Shown: positions 20,877 through 27,014 of the stretch, in pieces
How positions within the stretch are numbered: position 1 is the stretch's first letter
Layout: every line of letters starts with the position of its first letter
Virus record (IMG/VR): IMGVR_UViG_3300027983_000076
Coordinates: 1 to 30,268 of that record
Origin: a virus
Reading direction: 5' to 3' (one strand)
Length of the DNA stretch: 30,268 nucleotides
The notes under the pieces: generated by a model
The model's database searches: none
What the model was told of the DNA's origin: nothing
The model's input: only the letters and a program-made list of their open reading frames with translations
Program-made: the position numbers and the translations under genes

Positions 20877-21046
20877 GCAGCCTTCCACTTACAGCCCAAG
20901 CAAGCCTTGTCAACCCTACCAAGCTCGGACAATGTGTACTTACAGCCCTGACCGACAAAGGCATTTAGGATGCTCTCGCCCCCGGTGACTTTGTAGGCTG
21001 CTACAAATTCCGGGCGGTTGTGGCAACCGTAAACGTGCTGGGTCAT
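20873..21046 (-). CDS. Hypothetical 57-aa Cys-rich protein
   Basis: MTQHVYGCHNRPEFVAAYKV, then TGGESILNAFVGQGCKYTLS and ELGRVDKACLGCKWKAA. C8, C35, C49 and C52 with H9 could bind one zinc. Overlaps by ATGA with the nucleotidyltransferase-fold gene upstream and rusA downstream. The ending C-L-G-C-K-W-K resembles other small zinc-ribbon proteins in nin-like regions. Function unknown. Confidence 0.72.
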   Translation of the reverse strand: MTQHVYGCHNRPEFVAAYKVTGGESILNAFVGQGCKYTLSELGRVDKACLGCKWKAA

Positions 21047-21447
21047 GCTGTTGCACTCAATTCAAAACGAGGATAAATCAACGTCTTCACATCAAGCGCA
21101 ACCGCATCCATGTCGGTGCAATGCCTGCTTACTAGCTTCATACCCTTTGTGAGCCACTTCAGCGCGTAGCTACGGGAATCTGGCGCAGCCCTGATGCCAT
21201 ATGACCTGTGATACCGCTTGTCAATAGTTGACTGCTCCCATGATTTATGCCGACCACACACTTTGATCTCAATCATTAAATCCAAATCATTCGGGGTTTG
21301 ACTCCCCTTCGCAGTGCTTCCAAAAACCCAAACCCGGCTTATTCGCACAAACTCATTGCCGCACACTGGTGTCGCCAGAAGGCCATTAACGCTATGCAGC
21401 CGCCTTGCGACTTCAATAGAATATTTGATGGCGGTTGCTCTTTTCAT
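21043..21447 (-). CDS. Nucleotidyltransferase-fold protein
   Basis: 134 residues. RVWVFGSTAKGSQTPNDLDL (39-58) contains G-S-x(9)-D-L-D (G43, S44, D54, D56), the signature of the pol-beta/MNT nucleotidyltransferase fold, preceded by helix KYSIEVARRLHSVNG. The rest (YHRSYGIRAAPDSRSYALKW; DAVALDVKTLIYPRFE) is not diagnostic; a third acid may be D115 or nearby. No HEPN partner gene is adjacent, so a MNT/HEPN toxin pair is unlikely. It may transfer a nucleotide to a protein or nucleic acid. Lies in the recombination operon; substrate unknown. Confidence 0.68.
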   Translation of the reverse strand: MKRATAIKYSIEVARRLHSVNGLLATPVCGNEFVRISRVWVFGSTAKGSQTPNDLDLMIEIKVCGRHKSWEQSTIDKRYHRSYGIRAAPDSRSYALKWLTKGMKLVSRHCTDMDAVALDVKTLIYPRFELSATA

Positions 21448-21451
21448 GCTG

Positions 21452-21631
21452 TTATCCGTTCTTTTTCAGCCAAGCATCCCGCACTGCCTGCTTTTCTAGT
21501 GTTTCGGGTGAGTGTTTGTCGCAGGTATGGGTTAGCGGGAAGAACTCGAATGTCGTCCCTAGCTTGCAGGCATTGAAGCCGTGCCGGGTAAGGTTTCCCG
21601 ACTTTAGATTGCAGCAGGTTTGGCAGTTCAT
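21452..21631 (-). CDS. Small zinc-ribbon protein in a non-longest frame
   Basis: 59 residues: MNCQTCCNLKSGNLTRHGF, then NACKLGTTFEFFPLTHTC and DKHSPETLEKQAVRDAWLKK. C3, C6 or C7, C22 and C37 form a likely zinc site. The R-x-x-W-L-x-K ending is typical of a small phage protein family. The ATG lies on the helicase stop (ATGA), the operon's standard junction. A longer frame in the same place runs through the helicase gene and is an artefact; it lacks this Cys pattern. Confidence 0.75.
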   Translation of the reverse strand: MNCQTCCNLKSGNLTRHGFNACKLGTTFEFFPLTHTCDKHSPETLEKQAVRDAWLKKNG

Positions 21632-22569
21632 ACATAGTGCTTCGCTCTGTCATGCGGGTTTTGTTTGAACTGGAGACTGTTCTCATCAAACCAAAGCGCA
21701 ATGTTCCCCTCCCACTCGCCGTGCCTTTGCTTGTCGAAATAAAGGCAAAAATCAGGCCCGGTGTCCTCAATGTCTGGCTTTTTGGGTATCTTAAAAACGA
21801 CTGCGAAATTGTCCGTCTGATCCACAATCGCGCCCGATCCCTTGTTGTCCTGCTTTCCGGGGCGCTTGTTCTCATCCTCTCGTTTCCTTGAGTGGGTGAC
21901 AAGGTGGATATGAATGTTCAAATCTCGCGCCAGCGATTGAAGTTTCCCGACAAACTTTTTCTGCCCGTTGTAGTCATCCTCATCTCCAATGACTTTCATC
22001 AATGAATCAACAATGATCTGCGTGATTCCTAGCTGCTCGGCGCAATAGGTGATAACAGCGTAAACCCGATCAGGAGTTGTCTCGCCTTGCTGGTCGTAGA
22101 TCCAAAGTTTCCCGGCAACAAAATCCATAAACTTGTCGATGTACTGCTCTGATGGTTTCGACGCTCCTACCGCTTGTGATGCCATCCGTCGAAGGGTTTT
22201 CATTGGCTTCATCTCGAAAGACGCTACAAGCCCCTTCTCGCCTTGCGACAGTAAATCCAAAAGAATAAACCCCGTCACCATCGACTTCATGTGTCCATTG
22301 AACCCAGTCCACACCGTCAACTCTCCCCGTCGAATGCGGTACTTATCGGCCATCTTCCCCCACGGCAGGTGTAAACCCTTTGTCGATTCTTCAGCGTGAA
22401 ATTCCTCAATCAACTCTTCCCTGAAGTTCTCCGCTGGCTTTATGTGCGCGAAGTCTTCCTTCCGGTTCGCCATGTAGTCCTCGAAGTTGATTTCCTGAGT
22501 TTTGACCCGCGTTTTGCGGTGTTCATCAAGCTGGATTGCGACTTTCTCAACTGAGGATAGGGTACTCAT
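21628..22569 (-). CDS. DnaB-like replicative helicase
   Basis: 313 residues: a RecA-fold helicase without the DnaB N-terminal domain. Walker A is GFNGHMKSM (89-97, K95 and S96). SFEM (117-120) matches DnaB motif 1a, and IIVDSLMKV (185-193, D188) is Walker B. HLVTHSRKRED, then GSGAIVDQTDNF-like sequence, are the usual DnaB motifs 3 and 4, with an arginine-finger-like segment KQRHGEWEG at the end. It unwinds at phage replication forks and would be loaded by the upstream DUF1376 protein. Coupled by ATGA to both neighbours. Confidence 0.85.
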   Translation of the reverse strand: MSTLSSVEKVAIQLDEHRKTRVKTQEINFEDYMANRKEDFAHIKPAENFREELIEEFHAEESTKGLHLPWGKMADKYRIRRGELTVWTGFNGHMKSMVTGFILLDLLSQGEKGLVASFEMKPMKTLRRMASQAVGASKPSEQYIDKFMDFVAGKLWIYDQQGETTPDRVYAVITYCAEQLGITQIIVDSLMKVIGDEDDYNGQKKFVGKLQSLARDLNIHIHLVTHSRKREDENKRPGKQDNKGSGAIVDQTDNFAVVFKIPKKPDIEDTGPDFCLYFDKQRHGEWEGNIALWFDENSLQFKQNPHDRAKHYV

Positions 22570-23234
22570 ACGACCTCCATTTTCATTTGCTCTTGCTTAG
22601 GTGGGGATGGGGTGAATAGCGTTTCCTGCCGTTGCGAGTTCTGCACACGTTCAACACCAGCGGCAAAGTAGTCCGGGTCAAGCTCTGTGCAAGTGATTTC
22701 AAAGCCCATTTTTAAGGCCGCTATCACGCTCGACATTGAGCCGCCATGTGTATCAAGGATGCGGTCGCACGGCTTGGCAAACCTTGTCAGCAACCACTCA
22801 TACAGAGCTTGAGGCTTCTGGGTTGGATGGATTTTGTCACCCGTGCGGTTGTCAAATTTGAACAGTGCGGCTGGTGAATTAAACGAAGTCCACGCCATTT
22901 CCCATTGGCTGAAGTTTTCCCACGGCTGCACTTTGTCCCATGCGATAACGCAGCGCGCCGGCGGTAGCGGAAAGTAGTTGCCACCCCAGATAATTTGATT
23001 CACACTCACGCGCCGTAGTTCATCAAAGTAAGCCTGCGTCGGTGCTTTGTCCCAACTTGTGTCCATCAGGATTGCGCGGCCCTTCATCTTGCCTCGTCCA
23101 TTCATGCTGTCAGCATCTAGTCCGTATGGAGGGTCGCACACGGCTAATTGAAACGCCTTGTCAGGCAGCGTTGCCATGTACTCCATGCAATCAACTTGCA
23201 TAAGCGTGGCATTGTTGATGGTTTCAACTCTCAT
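22566..23234 (-). CDS. DNA methyltransferase (N6-adenine/N4-cytosine class)
   Basis: 222 residues. Motif IV DPPYG (34-38) comes first, and the AdoMet-binding block ILDTHGGSMSSVIAALK (159-175) follows, the beta-class order. HPTQKPQALYEWLLTRF (136-152) lies between them. It is a stand-alone enzyme with no restriction partner in view, so it probably protects phage DNA from host restriction or regulates gene use. The loop between motifs IV and I carries the target recognition part (residues about 40-130). The base and site methylated cannot be read from the sequence. Confidence 0.85.
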   Translation of the reverse strand: MRVETINNATLMQVDCMEYMATLPDKAFQLAVCDPPYGLDADSMNGRGKMKGRAILMDTSWDKAPTQAYFDELRRVSVNQIIWGGNYFPLPPARCVIAWDKVQPWENFSQWEMAWTSFNSPAALFKFDNRTGDKIHPTQKPQALYEWLLTRFAKPCDRILDTHGGSMSSVIAALKMGFEITCTELDPDYFAAGVERVQNSQRQETLFTPSPPKQEQMKMEVV

Positions 23235-23635
23235 ACTGACTCCATAGCAGTGTCGATTCGTTGGTAGGCGAGCTTCAGTCGGTCAATGTCGGCTGGCTTT
23301 AGGATAACGCCTTGGGTGATGTTCAAAGCCGATACCATCACAATCGTGGCCTCCAGATGTAGAACTTTCAGCATATCGGTGGCGAAGAACTTAACCCTCG
23401 GCTGCGGGGTGTACCTCGGCTCACTTGGTGGGAAAAGCTCGGTAATATCCATCCCTACCGCGCCCACAATGTCGGCAACAGCACAACCCGCAAAGCAATG
23501 CAGGATTATCTTGCCGTCAGATTCCTTAATCGCCAGTGATGGGGTTTTGTCTGGGTGGGCAGGACAACAGGCAACGTAGGAACCGCCCCGGCCTTTGACT
23601 TTCTCAAGTCGTGAAAGTAAATTCTCAAGGCTCAT
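23231..23635 (-). CDS. Primase zinc-binding (CHC2-type) domain protein
   Basis: 134 residues. C24-P-A-H27 with PDKTPSLAIKESDGKI, then ILHCFAGCAVADIVGAVGM (C47, C51) and ITELFP, is the zinc-binding domain of DnaG-type primases. The catalytic TOPRIM part is missing: after residue 75 there is only a small helical segment. The protein is intact and coupled to its neighbours, so this is a stand-alone zinc domain. It may recognise primer start sites for another primase or act as an ssDNA-binding loader. Confidence 0.85.
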   Translation of the reverse strand: MSLENLLSRLEKVKGRGGSYVACCPAHPDKTPSLAIKESDGKIILHCFAGCAVADIVGAVGMDITELFPPSEPRYTPQPRVKFFATDMLKVLHLEATIVMVSALNITQGVILKPADIDRLKLAYQRIDTAMESV

Positions 23636-24351
23636 AGCGCAGTCCTCAATCCGAATGGGTCATCGGTGAATTTTCCAGCTTTTTTGGCATCTGGCAGAAA
23701 TAAACCCTGATACCCACCCACCGCAGCATTTTCCAAAGCCCCGGCAAAATCCGAGTCTGCCTGTCTCCATTTGTCCAGCTTGTCCACGGATAGCTGTTTT
23801 TGCGCTGGCGTGGCTTTTTTGCGTTTTGGATTTGAGTGCCAAGCATCCCAGTGCTTTTGGTTTATCCAGTCTGGCAAAACAAAGTTGTCGGGCGCTTGCG
23901 CCTTCTTCTCTTTGGTTATTGGTTCTTGGTTATTGGTTAATGGTTTATGGTTAGGTGGCGGTTCGTGTTCTACTCGTTGACGCTTTGTTAACGCTTCGTC
24001 CGTGGTATTAGCACGGTTCGTGCCTTTTTCTTTACGGTTCGTTTCGCGGTCGATAGCTATTCGCTTATTCGTAACGGCGTTGGCTTGGTAGTTCTGTAAC
24101 TCCTCGCTGATGCGCCACTGCACATAGCAGCCGTCTTCTACGAGTTCAAAAAACTTAGCCAAAACAAACTCGACCGCCTCAACCTCGGCGGTCGAGCTGG
24201 CCCAAGTCCATTCGAGTGCTTCGCTGTGTGTTGGGAACTGTTCACGGTCATAGCACGCATCAATCAAAAGCGTGTACGCTCCGTGCTGGAGCATTGAGAG
24301 CCGCCCAGCCTTCTTCGCGTAGTCGCCAAGGTTTCGTTTGTAGTAGTGCAT
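23632..24351 (-). CDS. DUF1376 (YdaU-like) replication initiator/loader
   Basis: 239 residues from the ATG at 24351, which overlaps the upstream stop as TGATG; an earlier start 11 codons upstream is not favoured. HYYKRNLGDYAKKAGRLSML then QHGAYTLLIDACYDREQF and EALEWTWASST is the DUF1376 winged-helix block typical of phage replication proteins. The middle is polar and low-complexity (KPLTNNQEPITKEKKAQ). The C-terminal part (NKHWDAW-like, then RKKATPAQKQLSVDKLDKW) is seen in loaders of the lambda P kind. It likely brings the helicase to the origin. A repeat-rich stretch at 23910-23960 codes the linker. Confidence 0.85.
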   Translation of the reverse strand: MHYYKRNLGDYAKKAGRLSMLQHGAYTLLIDACYDREQFPTHSEALEWTWASSTAEVEAVEFVLAKFFELVEDGCYVQWRISEELQNYQANAVTNKRIAIDRETNRKEKGTNRANTTDEALTKRQRVEHEPPPNHKPLTNNQEPITKEKKAQAPDNFVLPDWINQKHWDAWHSNPKRKKATPAQKQLSVDKLDKWRQADSDFAGALENAAVGGYQGLFLPDAKKAGKFTDDPFGLRTAL

Positions 24352-24467
24352 CACACGCCCATCTGACGCGCAAGGCGCTGACACGCAGCCTCGTACTGTG
24401 CAGGGGTGGCCGTTGGATTGGCTCTAAGCCAAAATGCTTTGGCGTACTCGTAGGCTTGGTAAGACAT
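24351..24467 (-). CDS. Hypothetical 38-aa protein
   Basis: MSYQAYEYAKAFWLRANPTA then TPAQYEAACQRLARQMGV: a compact helical peptide with the pattern A-F-W...P-T-A-T-P-A-Q-Y-E-A-A...I/L-A-R-x-M-G-V. I recognise this as a frequent small phage protein. Its start and stop are one-base TGATG junctions with the neighbouring genes, which supports it despite the size. Confidence 0.7.
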   Translation of the reverse strand: MSYQAYEYAKAFWLRANPTATPAQYEAACQRLARQMGV

Positions 24468-24808
24468 CAATGCACCACCCTTCCGGTGTATAACATAGCT
24501 TTTAGGCCAAGGTTTTCCATATACAGTTCAGCGCATTGGCGGTCGAGTTCGCCGCGCTGTTCCTCAAGTCCAAGCAGGTCTTCTAGGACGCTTTGGGTTT
24601 GATCTAGGCACTGGTAGGCAAAACCCTCAATCAATTCTTTGCGATCAGCGTCGGATAACCTTTCATCATCCATAACACCCATCACGGAAAACAAGTTTTC
24701 TCGAAGCTCGTAAAGTGCCTCAGACGTTTCTTTTATCTCAGCCTCTGCCGCTTCAATCTCAGCTTCAGTGACTACCGACTGCTCGGCGGTTGGTATATTT
24801 TGTTGCAT
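24467..24808 (-). CDS. Hypothetical acidic coiled-coil protein, first gene of operon
   Basis: 113 residues, acidic and nearly all helical: TEAEIEAAEAEIKETSEALY then ELRENLFSVMGVMDDERL and LEDLLGLEEQRGELDRQCAE. Heptad patterns suggest a coiled coil. It starts the minus-strand replication operon, 100 bases or so after the promoter candidate at 24911-24939. No ribosome site better than GGGA is visible before the ATG. Function unknown. Confidence 0.7.
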   Translation of the reverse strand: MQQNIPTAEQSVVTEAEIEAAEAEIKETSEALYELRENLFSVMGVMDDERLSDADRKELIEGFAYQCLDQTQSVLEDLLGLEEQRGELDRQCAELYMENLGLKAMLYTGRVVH

Positions 24809-24822
24809 TTGGAATTCCCGCG

Positions 24823-24879
24823 TTACCCCAAAAAAAAGAACTGGCGGCGGGATGGGGGATCATCTTTTCAGCGGGGTAA
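24823..24879 (-). repeat. 5' leader inverted repeat before replication operon
   Basis: TTACCCC (24823-24829) and GGGGTAA (24873-24879) are perfect inverted copies that can pair around a 43-base loop in the leader RNA. Between them is a run of eight A (T on the minus strand) next to a GC-rich block. It could be a leader structure or attenuator; no known riboswitch class is recognised. Confidence 0.4.
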
Positions 24880-24910
24880 TTACTCCTCGCCTAGCCGGGT
24901 TCAGAATGGA

Positions 24911-24939
24911 AGTGTGCGCCGTTTAATTTTTTGTGTCAA
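24911..24939 (-). promoter_or_regulatory. Candidate promoter of the replication operon
   Basis: Minus strand TTGACA (24934-24939), 17 bases, then CACACT (24911-24916), a perfect -35 with a weak -10 at consensus spacing. The -35 overlaps the stop codon of the HTH gene. The next start codon is at 24808, leaving a leader of about 100 bases. Confidence 0.5.
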
Positions 24940-25139
24940 GTCCTAGCCGACTTGGGCAGCGCAAGGTAACTTTTCAGTCCAGCGGTCACGGCTAATTGCG
25001 TCATTATGCTGATCTTGTTTCCAGCACGAATCCTGTTCAATGTACGCCTCGGCAACCCGGTGTACCGCGCAAAGTGGGACAGGTTGGATATGAGACAAAG
25101 CTCGTATTGAAGTGTTTTCATAAGAGCATCATGCCACAC
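24936..25139 (-). CDS. Small helix-turn-helix protein (Cro/repressor-like)
   Basis: 67 residues from the ATG at 25139, or 61 from ATG at 25121; neither has a good ribosome site. Region NLSHFARYTGLPRRTLNRIR (about 19-38) fits a helix-turn-helix (helix LSHFARYT, turn GL, recognition helix PRRTLNRIR). A short helical tail ISIMTQLAVTAGLKSYLALP follows, like Cro-sized regulators. It is transcribed away from the recombination operon and flanked by the inverted repeat ATTGCGCCA/TGGCGCAAT, a likely operator. Probably controls the divergent promoters. Its stop codon overlaps the next promoter. Confidence 0.68.
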   Translation of the reverse strand: MWHDALMKTLQYELCLISNLSHFARYTGLPRRTLNRIRAGNKISIMTQLAVTAGLKSYLALPKSART

Positions 25140-25220
25140 ATTGCGCCACGTGTCTAATGTCCAACTGATTCAGTCAACTATTATTTAGTTATTTGACATA
25201 TGGCGCAATAGGAGCATGAT
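25140..25220 (+). promoter_or_regulatory. Divergent promoter/operator region
   Basis: ATTGCGCCA (25140-25148) and TGGCGCAAT (25201-25209) are perfect 9-bp inverted copies, 52 bases apart. A rightward TTGACA (25193-25198) and CATGAT (25215-25220), 16 bases apart, are candidate -35/-10 boxes; the right repeat copy lies between them. Repressor binding there would block transcription. The AT-rich centre could hold a leftward start as well. The exact leftward boxes are not clear. Confidence 0.55.
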
Positions 25221-25222
25221 TC

Positions 25223-25270
25223 ATGTGTCACTGCAAAAGAGTGATTGATTTTCAACTACTACAGGAGTGA
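25223..25270 (+). CDS. Possible 15-aa leader peptide
   Basis: MCHCKRVIDFQLLQE with GGAG eight bases before the ATG (25211-25214). Its last codons CAG GAG TGA form the ribosome site of the next gene. If the promoter at 25193-25220 is the only one, transcription would begin after this ATG, so it may not be translated. Listed as a weak candidate. Confidence 0.3.
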   Translation: MCHCKRVIDFQLLQE

Positions 25271-25275
25271 ATAAA

Positions 25276-25506
25276 ATGACAAACAGCATCATCCGCGTTG
25301 CGGGAACTGATGAATCGCTTGAGATGATTCTCACTGAGCTACAGGCGCACCGCTTTGAAGGGCCGGACGCAGTGAAGATTCTTAATGAGCTACACGGGGC
25401 GATATTGGGCAGCGCCTACATGGATCTTGGCTCGGTCAACCTTGAAGATGTTGCCGACAGGATGGGGCAAGAAATCCGGGCGTTTCAGGGTGAGGAGGTG
25501 TCGTGA
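25276..25506 (+). CDS. Hypothetical 76-aa protein, first gene of recombination operon
   Basis: MTNSIIRVAGTDESLEMILT, then ELQAHRFEGPDAVKILNELH and GAILGSAYMDLGSVNLEDVA. Mixed alpha/beta; LELQAHRF and VNLEDVADRMGQEIRAF are likely helices. CAGGAGTG precedes the ATG. It precedes the small-gene run leading to Erf. The stop overlaps the next GTG start (GTGA). No named family. Confidence 0.7.
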   Translation: MTNSIIRVAGTDESLEMILTELQAHRFEGPDAVKILNELHGAILGSAYMDLGSVNLEDVADRMGQEIRAFQGEEVS

Positions 25507-25685
25507 AAACCATCCCCCTTCCGCTGCTCGTCGAAGCACTAGCCTGCCTCACGATGGTACGCATAGCAGAGTCTGACGGTGTTAGGCTTTCACCAAAGGA
25601 TTATGTGCGCGTTTTGAATGCGCAGATTGACTTGCGGATAGCCGTTGACAACGTGCTTGCCGATCAAATTTTGGAGGTTGTATGA
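25503..25685 (+). CDS. Hypothetical 60-aa protein (GTG start)
   Basis: Starts with GTG in a GTGA overlap: MKTIPLPLLVEALACLTMVR, then IAESDGVRLSPKDYVRVLNA and QIDLRIAVDNVLADQILEVV. Helical, with a hydrophobic N-terminus that is probably not a membrane helix. GAGGAGGT occurs just upstream. ATGA overlap to the next gene. Function unknown. Confidence 0.68.
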   Translation: MKTIPLPLLVEALACLTMVRIAESDGVRLSPKDYVRVLNAQIDLRIAVDNVLADQILEVV

Positions 25686-25843
25686 CTCAACTATCACTCG
25701 CAAAAAGAGCCATAAGGCTCTACAGCACCAAGCATGTACCCAAGTCGTTGAATAGGGCGAATCAGCGCTCTTGGATGCGTTCTGTGGCCTTGCTTGGCCC
25801 ACGGTGGTTGCTGGCCACTCCACTGAAAAGGATTACAGCATGA
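25682..25843 (+). CDS. Hypothetical basic 53-aa phage protein
   Basis: MTQLSLAKRAIRLYSTKHVP, then KSLNRANQRSWMRSVALLGP and RWLLATPLKRITA. The pattern H-V-P...R-A-N-x-R-x-W-x-R-S-V-x-x-L-G-x-R-W-L-L-A is a recognisable small phage family of unknown role. Basic and Trp-rich, suggesting DNA or protein contact. Joined to both neighbours by ATGA overlaps. Its length keeps it below common gene-calling limits. Confidence 0.72.
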   Translation: MTQLSLAKRAIRLYSTKHVPKSLNRANQRSWMRSVALLGPRWLLATPLKRITA

Positions 25844-26022
25844 CAACGAAAAAACCAGTCCCGCTGCCTATATCTGAGCTTACGCTGTTCGATTGGTATG
25901 CGGCGTTTGCAATGCAGGCGCTTATTGTAAAGTTTTCAGTTGAATCTGCTGGCGGGCCTGCGGTCATTACCCACCGCGCTTACGAAATGGCCGATGCAAT
26001 GCTTGCCGAGAGACTGAAGTAA
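25840..26022 (+). CDS. Hypothetical 60-aa phage protein
   Basis: MTTKKPVPLPISELTLFDWY, then AAFAMQALIVKFSVESAGG and AYEMADAMLAERLK. The L-T-x-x-D-W-x-A-A-x-A-M-Q-A...A-Y-x-M-A-D-A-M-L-x-x-R pattern is one I recognise as a common small phage protein near recombination genes. Helical and soluble. ATG at 25840 overlaps the previous stop (ATGA). No known function. Confidence 0.72.
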   Translation: MTTKKPVPLPISELTLFDWYAAFAMQALIVKFSVESAGGPAVITHRAYEMADAMLAERLK

Positions 26023-26043
26023 TTTTTAACCACAAGGAATGAT

Positions 26044-26796
26044 ATGGCAATCGAAATGATCGAAACCGAGGTAGTTGAATTGGCGCAAGTCGCATCCCGC
26101 GAATTGTCCACCGGTTCGCCAGTTGACCGGATGATGGCTGCACTTGCGAATGGTGCGAGCATGGAGCACATGGGGCAGATGCTCGATCTGCAAGAGCGAT
26201 GGGAGCGGCGCCAAGCTGAAAAAGATTACAACGTCGCCTTCGCAAATTTTAAAGCCGAGGCGGTGCGCGTCCTAAAAACAACCAAGGTACAGCTAGGCCC
26301 GCTTGCCGGGAAGGGCTACGCCGAACTGCATACAGTTGTAGATGCCGTCACCCCTGCCCTGTCCCGCAACGGCCTGAGCGCGGCTTGGAAGATCACGAAG
26401 GATGAAAAGGACTGGCTGGAAGTGACTTGCACATTGAAGCACATCGGCGGCCATGCCGAGAGCGTTTCAATGGGCGGGCCTCCTGATTCTGGTGGAGCCA
26501 AGAATGCACTTCAAGCACGAGCCAGCACCAAGAGCTATTTGGAGCGCTACACGTTGAAGGCAATCTGCGGCGTTGCAGAGGGTGGCGATGATAACGATGG
26601 CAACACGGCACCAAGGGCAGAAGCGCCGATTGAGCTGGTGGCTGAGGCGCGTGACGCGGCTATGGGCGGTTGGAAGTCGCTGGGCGAGTTTATCAAGTCC
26701 CGCACCCCGGAAGAACGCACCCTGCTGGATTCGGAAAGCTATGCACTCAAAAAGGCCGCGAAGTCTGCCGATGAAGCGAAGGCGGTGAAGCCATGA
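26044..26796 (+). CDS. erf: Erf-family single-strand annealing protein
   Basis: 250 residues. QAEKDYNVAFANFKAEAVRV (about 58-77) and GYAELHTVVDAVTPALSRNG (about 87-106), then SAAWKITKDEKDWLEVTCTL and QARASTKSYLERYTLKAI, form the ERF superfamily core. The C-terminus is an Ala/Lys-rich helix. Erf binds and anneals single-stranded DNA, and works with the YqaJ exonuclease encoded two genes downstream. AAGGA before the ATG is a good ribosome site. Complete, usual length. Confidence 0.88.
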   Translation: MAIEMIETEVVELAQVASRELSTGSPVDRMMAALANGASMEHMGQMLDLQERWERRQAEKDYNVAFANFKAEAVRVLKTTKVQLGPLAGKGYAELHTVVDAVTPALSRNGLSAAWKITKDEKDWLEVTCTLKHIGGHAESVSMGGPPDSGGAKNALQARASTKSYLERYTLKAICGVAEGGDDNDGNTAPRAEAPIELVAEARDAAMGGWKSLGEFIKSRTPEERTLLDSESYALKKAAKSADEAKAVKP

Positions 26797-27014
26797 TGAT
26801 ACAAATAAATAAACAGTTTCCCGCGCTGGAAACTGTCACCCGCCCCACAGTGGACACTAACGCGGCTGCGTACTATCTAAACCGCCGCCCGCAGACTTTA
26901 AGAGGCTGGAGCTGTAACGGCGATTTTCCTGATGGCTTGTGCCCTATTAGCATCAATGGCCGTTTGGCCTGGCCGGTTGATGAAATCCGCCGACTGCTGG
27001 GGGTGGCGCAATGA
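26793..27014 (+). CDS. Excisionase/MerR-like helix-turn-helix protein
   Basis: 73 residues. VDTNAAAYYLNRRPQTLRGW (20-39) is a MerR/Xis-type helix-turn-helix with A-A-Y-Y-L-N-R-R-P-Q-T-L-R-G-W. LCPISINGRLAWPVDEIRRL then forms the wing and last helix. Such proteins are frequent between Erf and exonuclease in phages. Might regulate the operon or act in recombination. No integrase is in the window. ATGA overlap with erf; the next gene also overlaps. Confidence 0.75.
   Translation: MMIQINKQFPALETVTRPTVDTNAAAYYLNRRPQTLRGWSCNGDFPDGLCPISINGRLAWPVDEIRRLLGVAQ

Noticed and set aside
21043-21447. MNT/HEPN toxin-antitoxin system
   Set aside because: Only the nucleotidyltransferase half is present; no HEPN-type protein with an R-x(4-6)-H motif lies beside it.
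21444-21902. Minus-strand frame of 152 codons
   Set aside because: Mostly inside the helicase gene; the 59-codon zinc-ribbon frame fits the operon junctions better.
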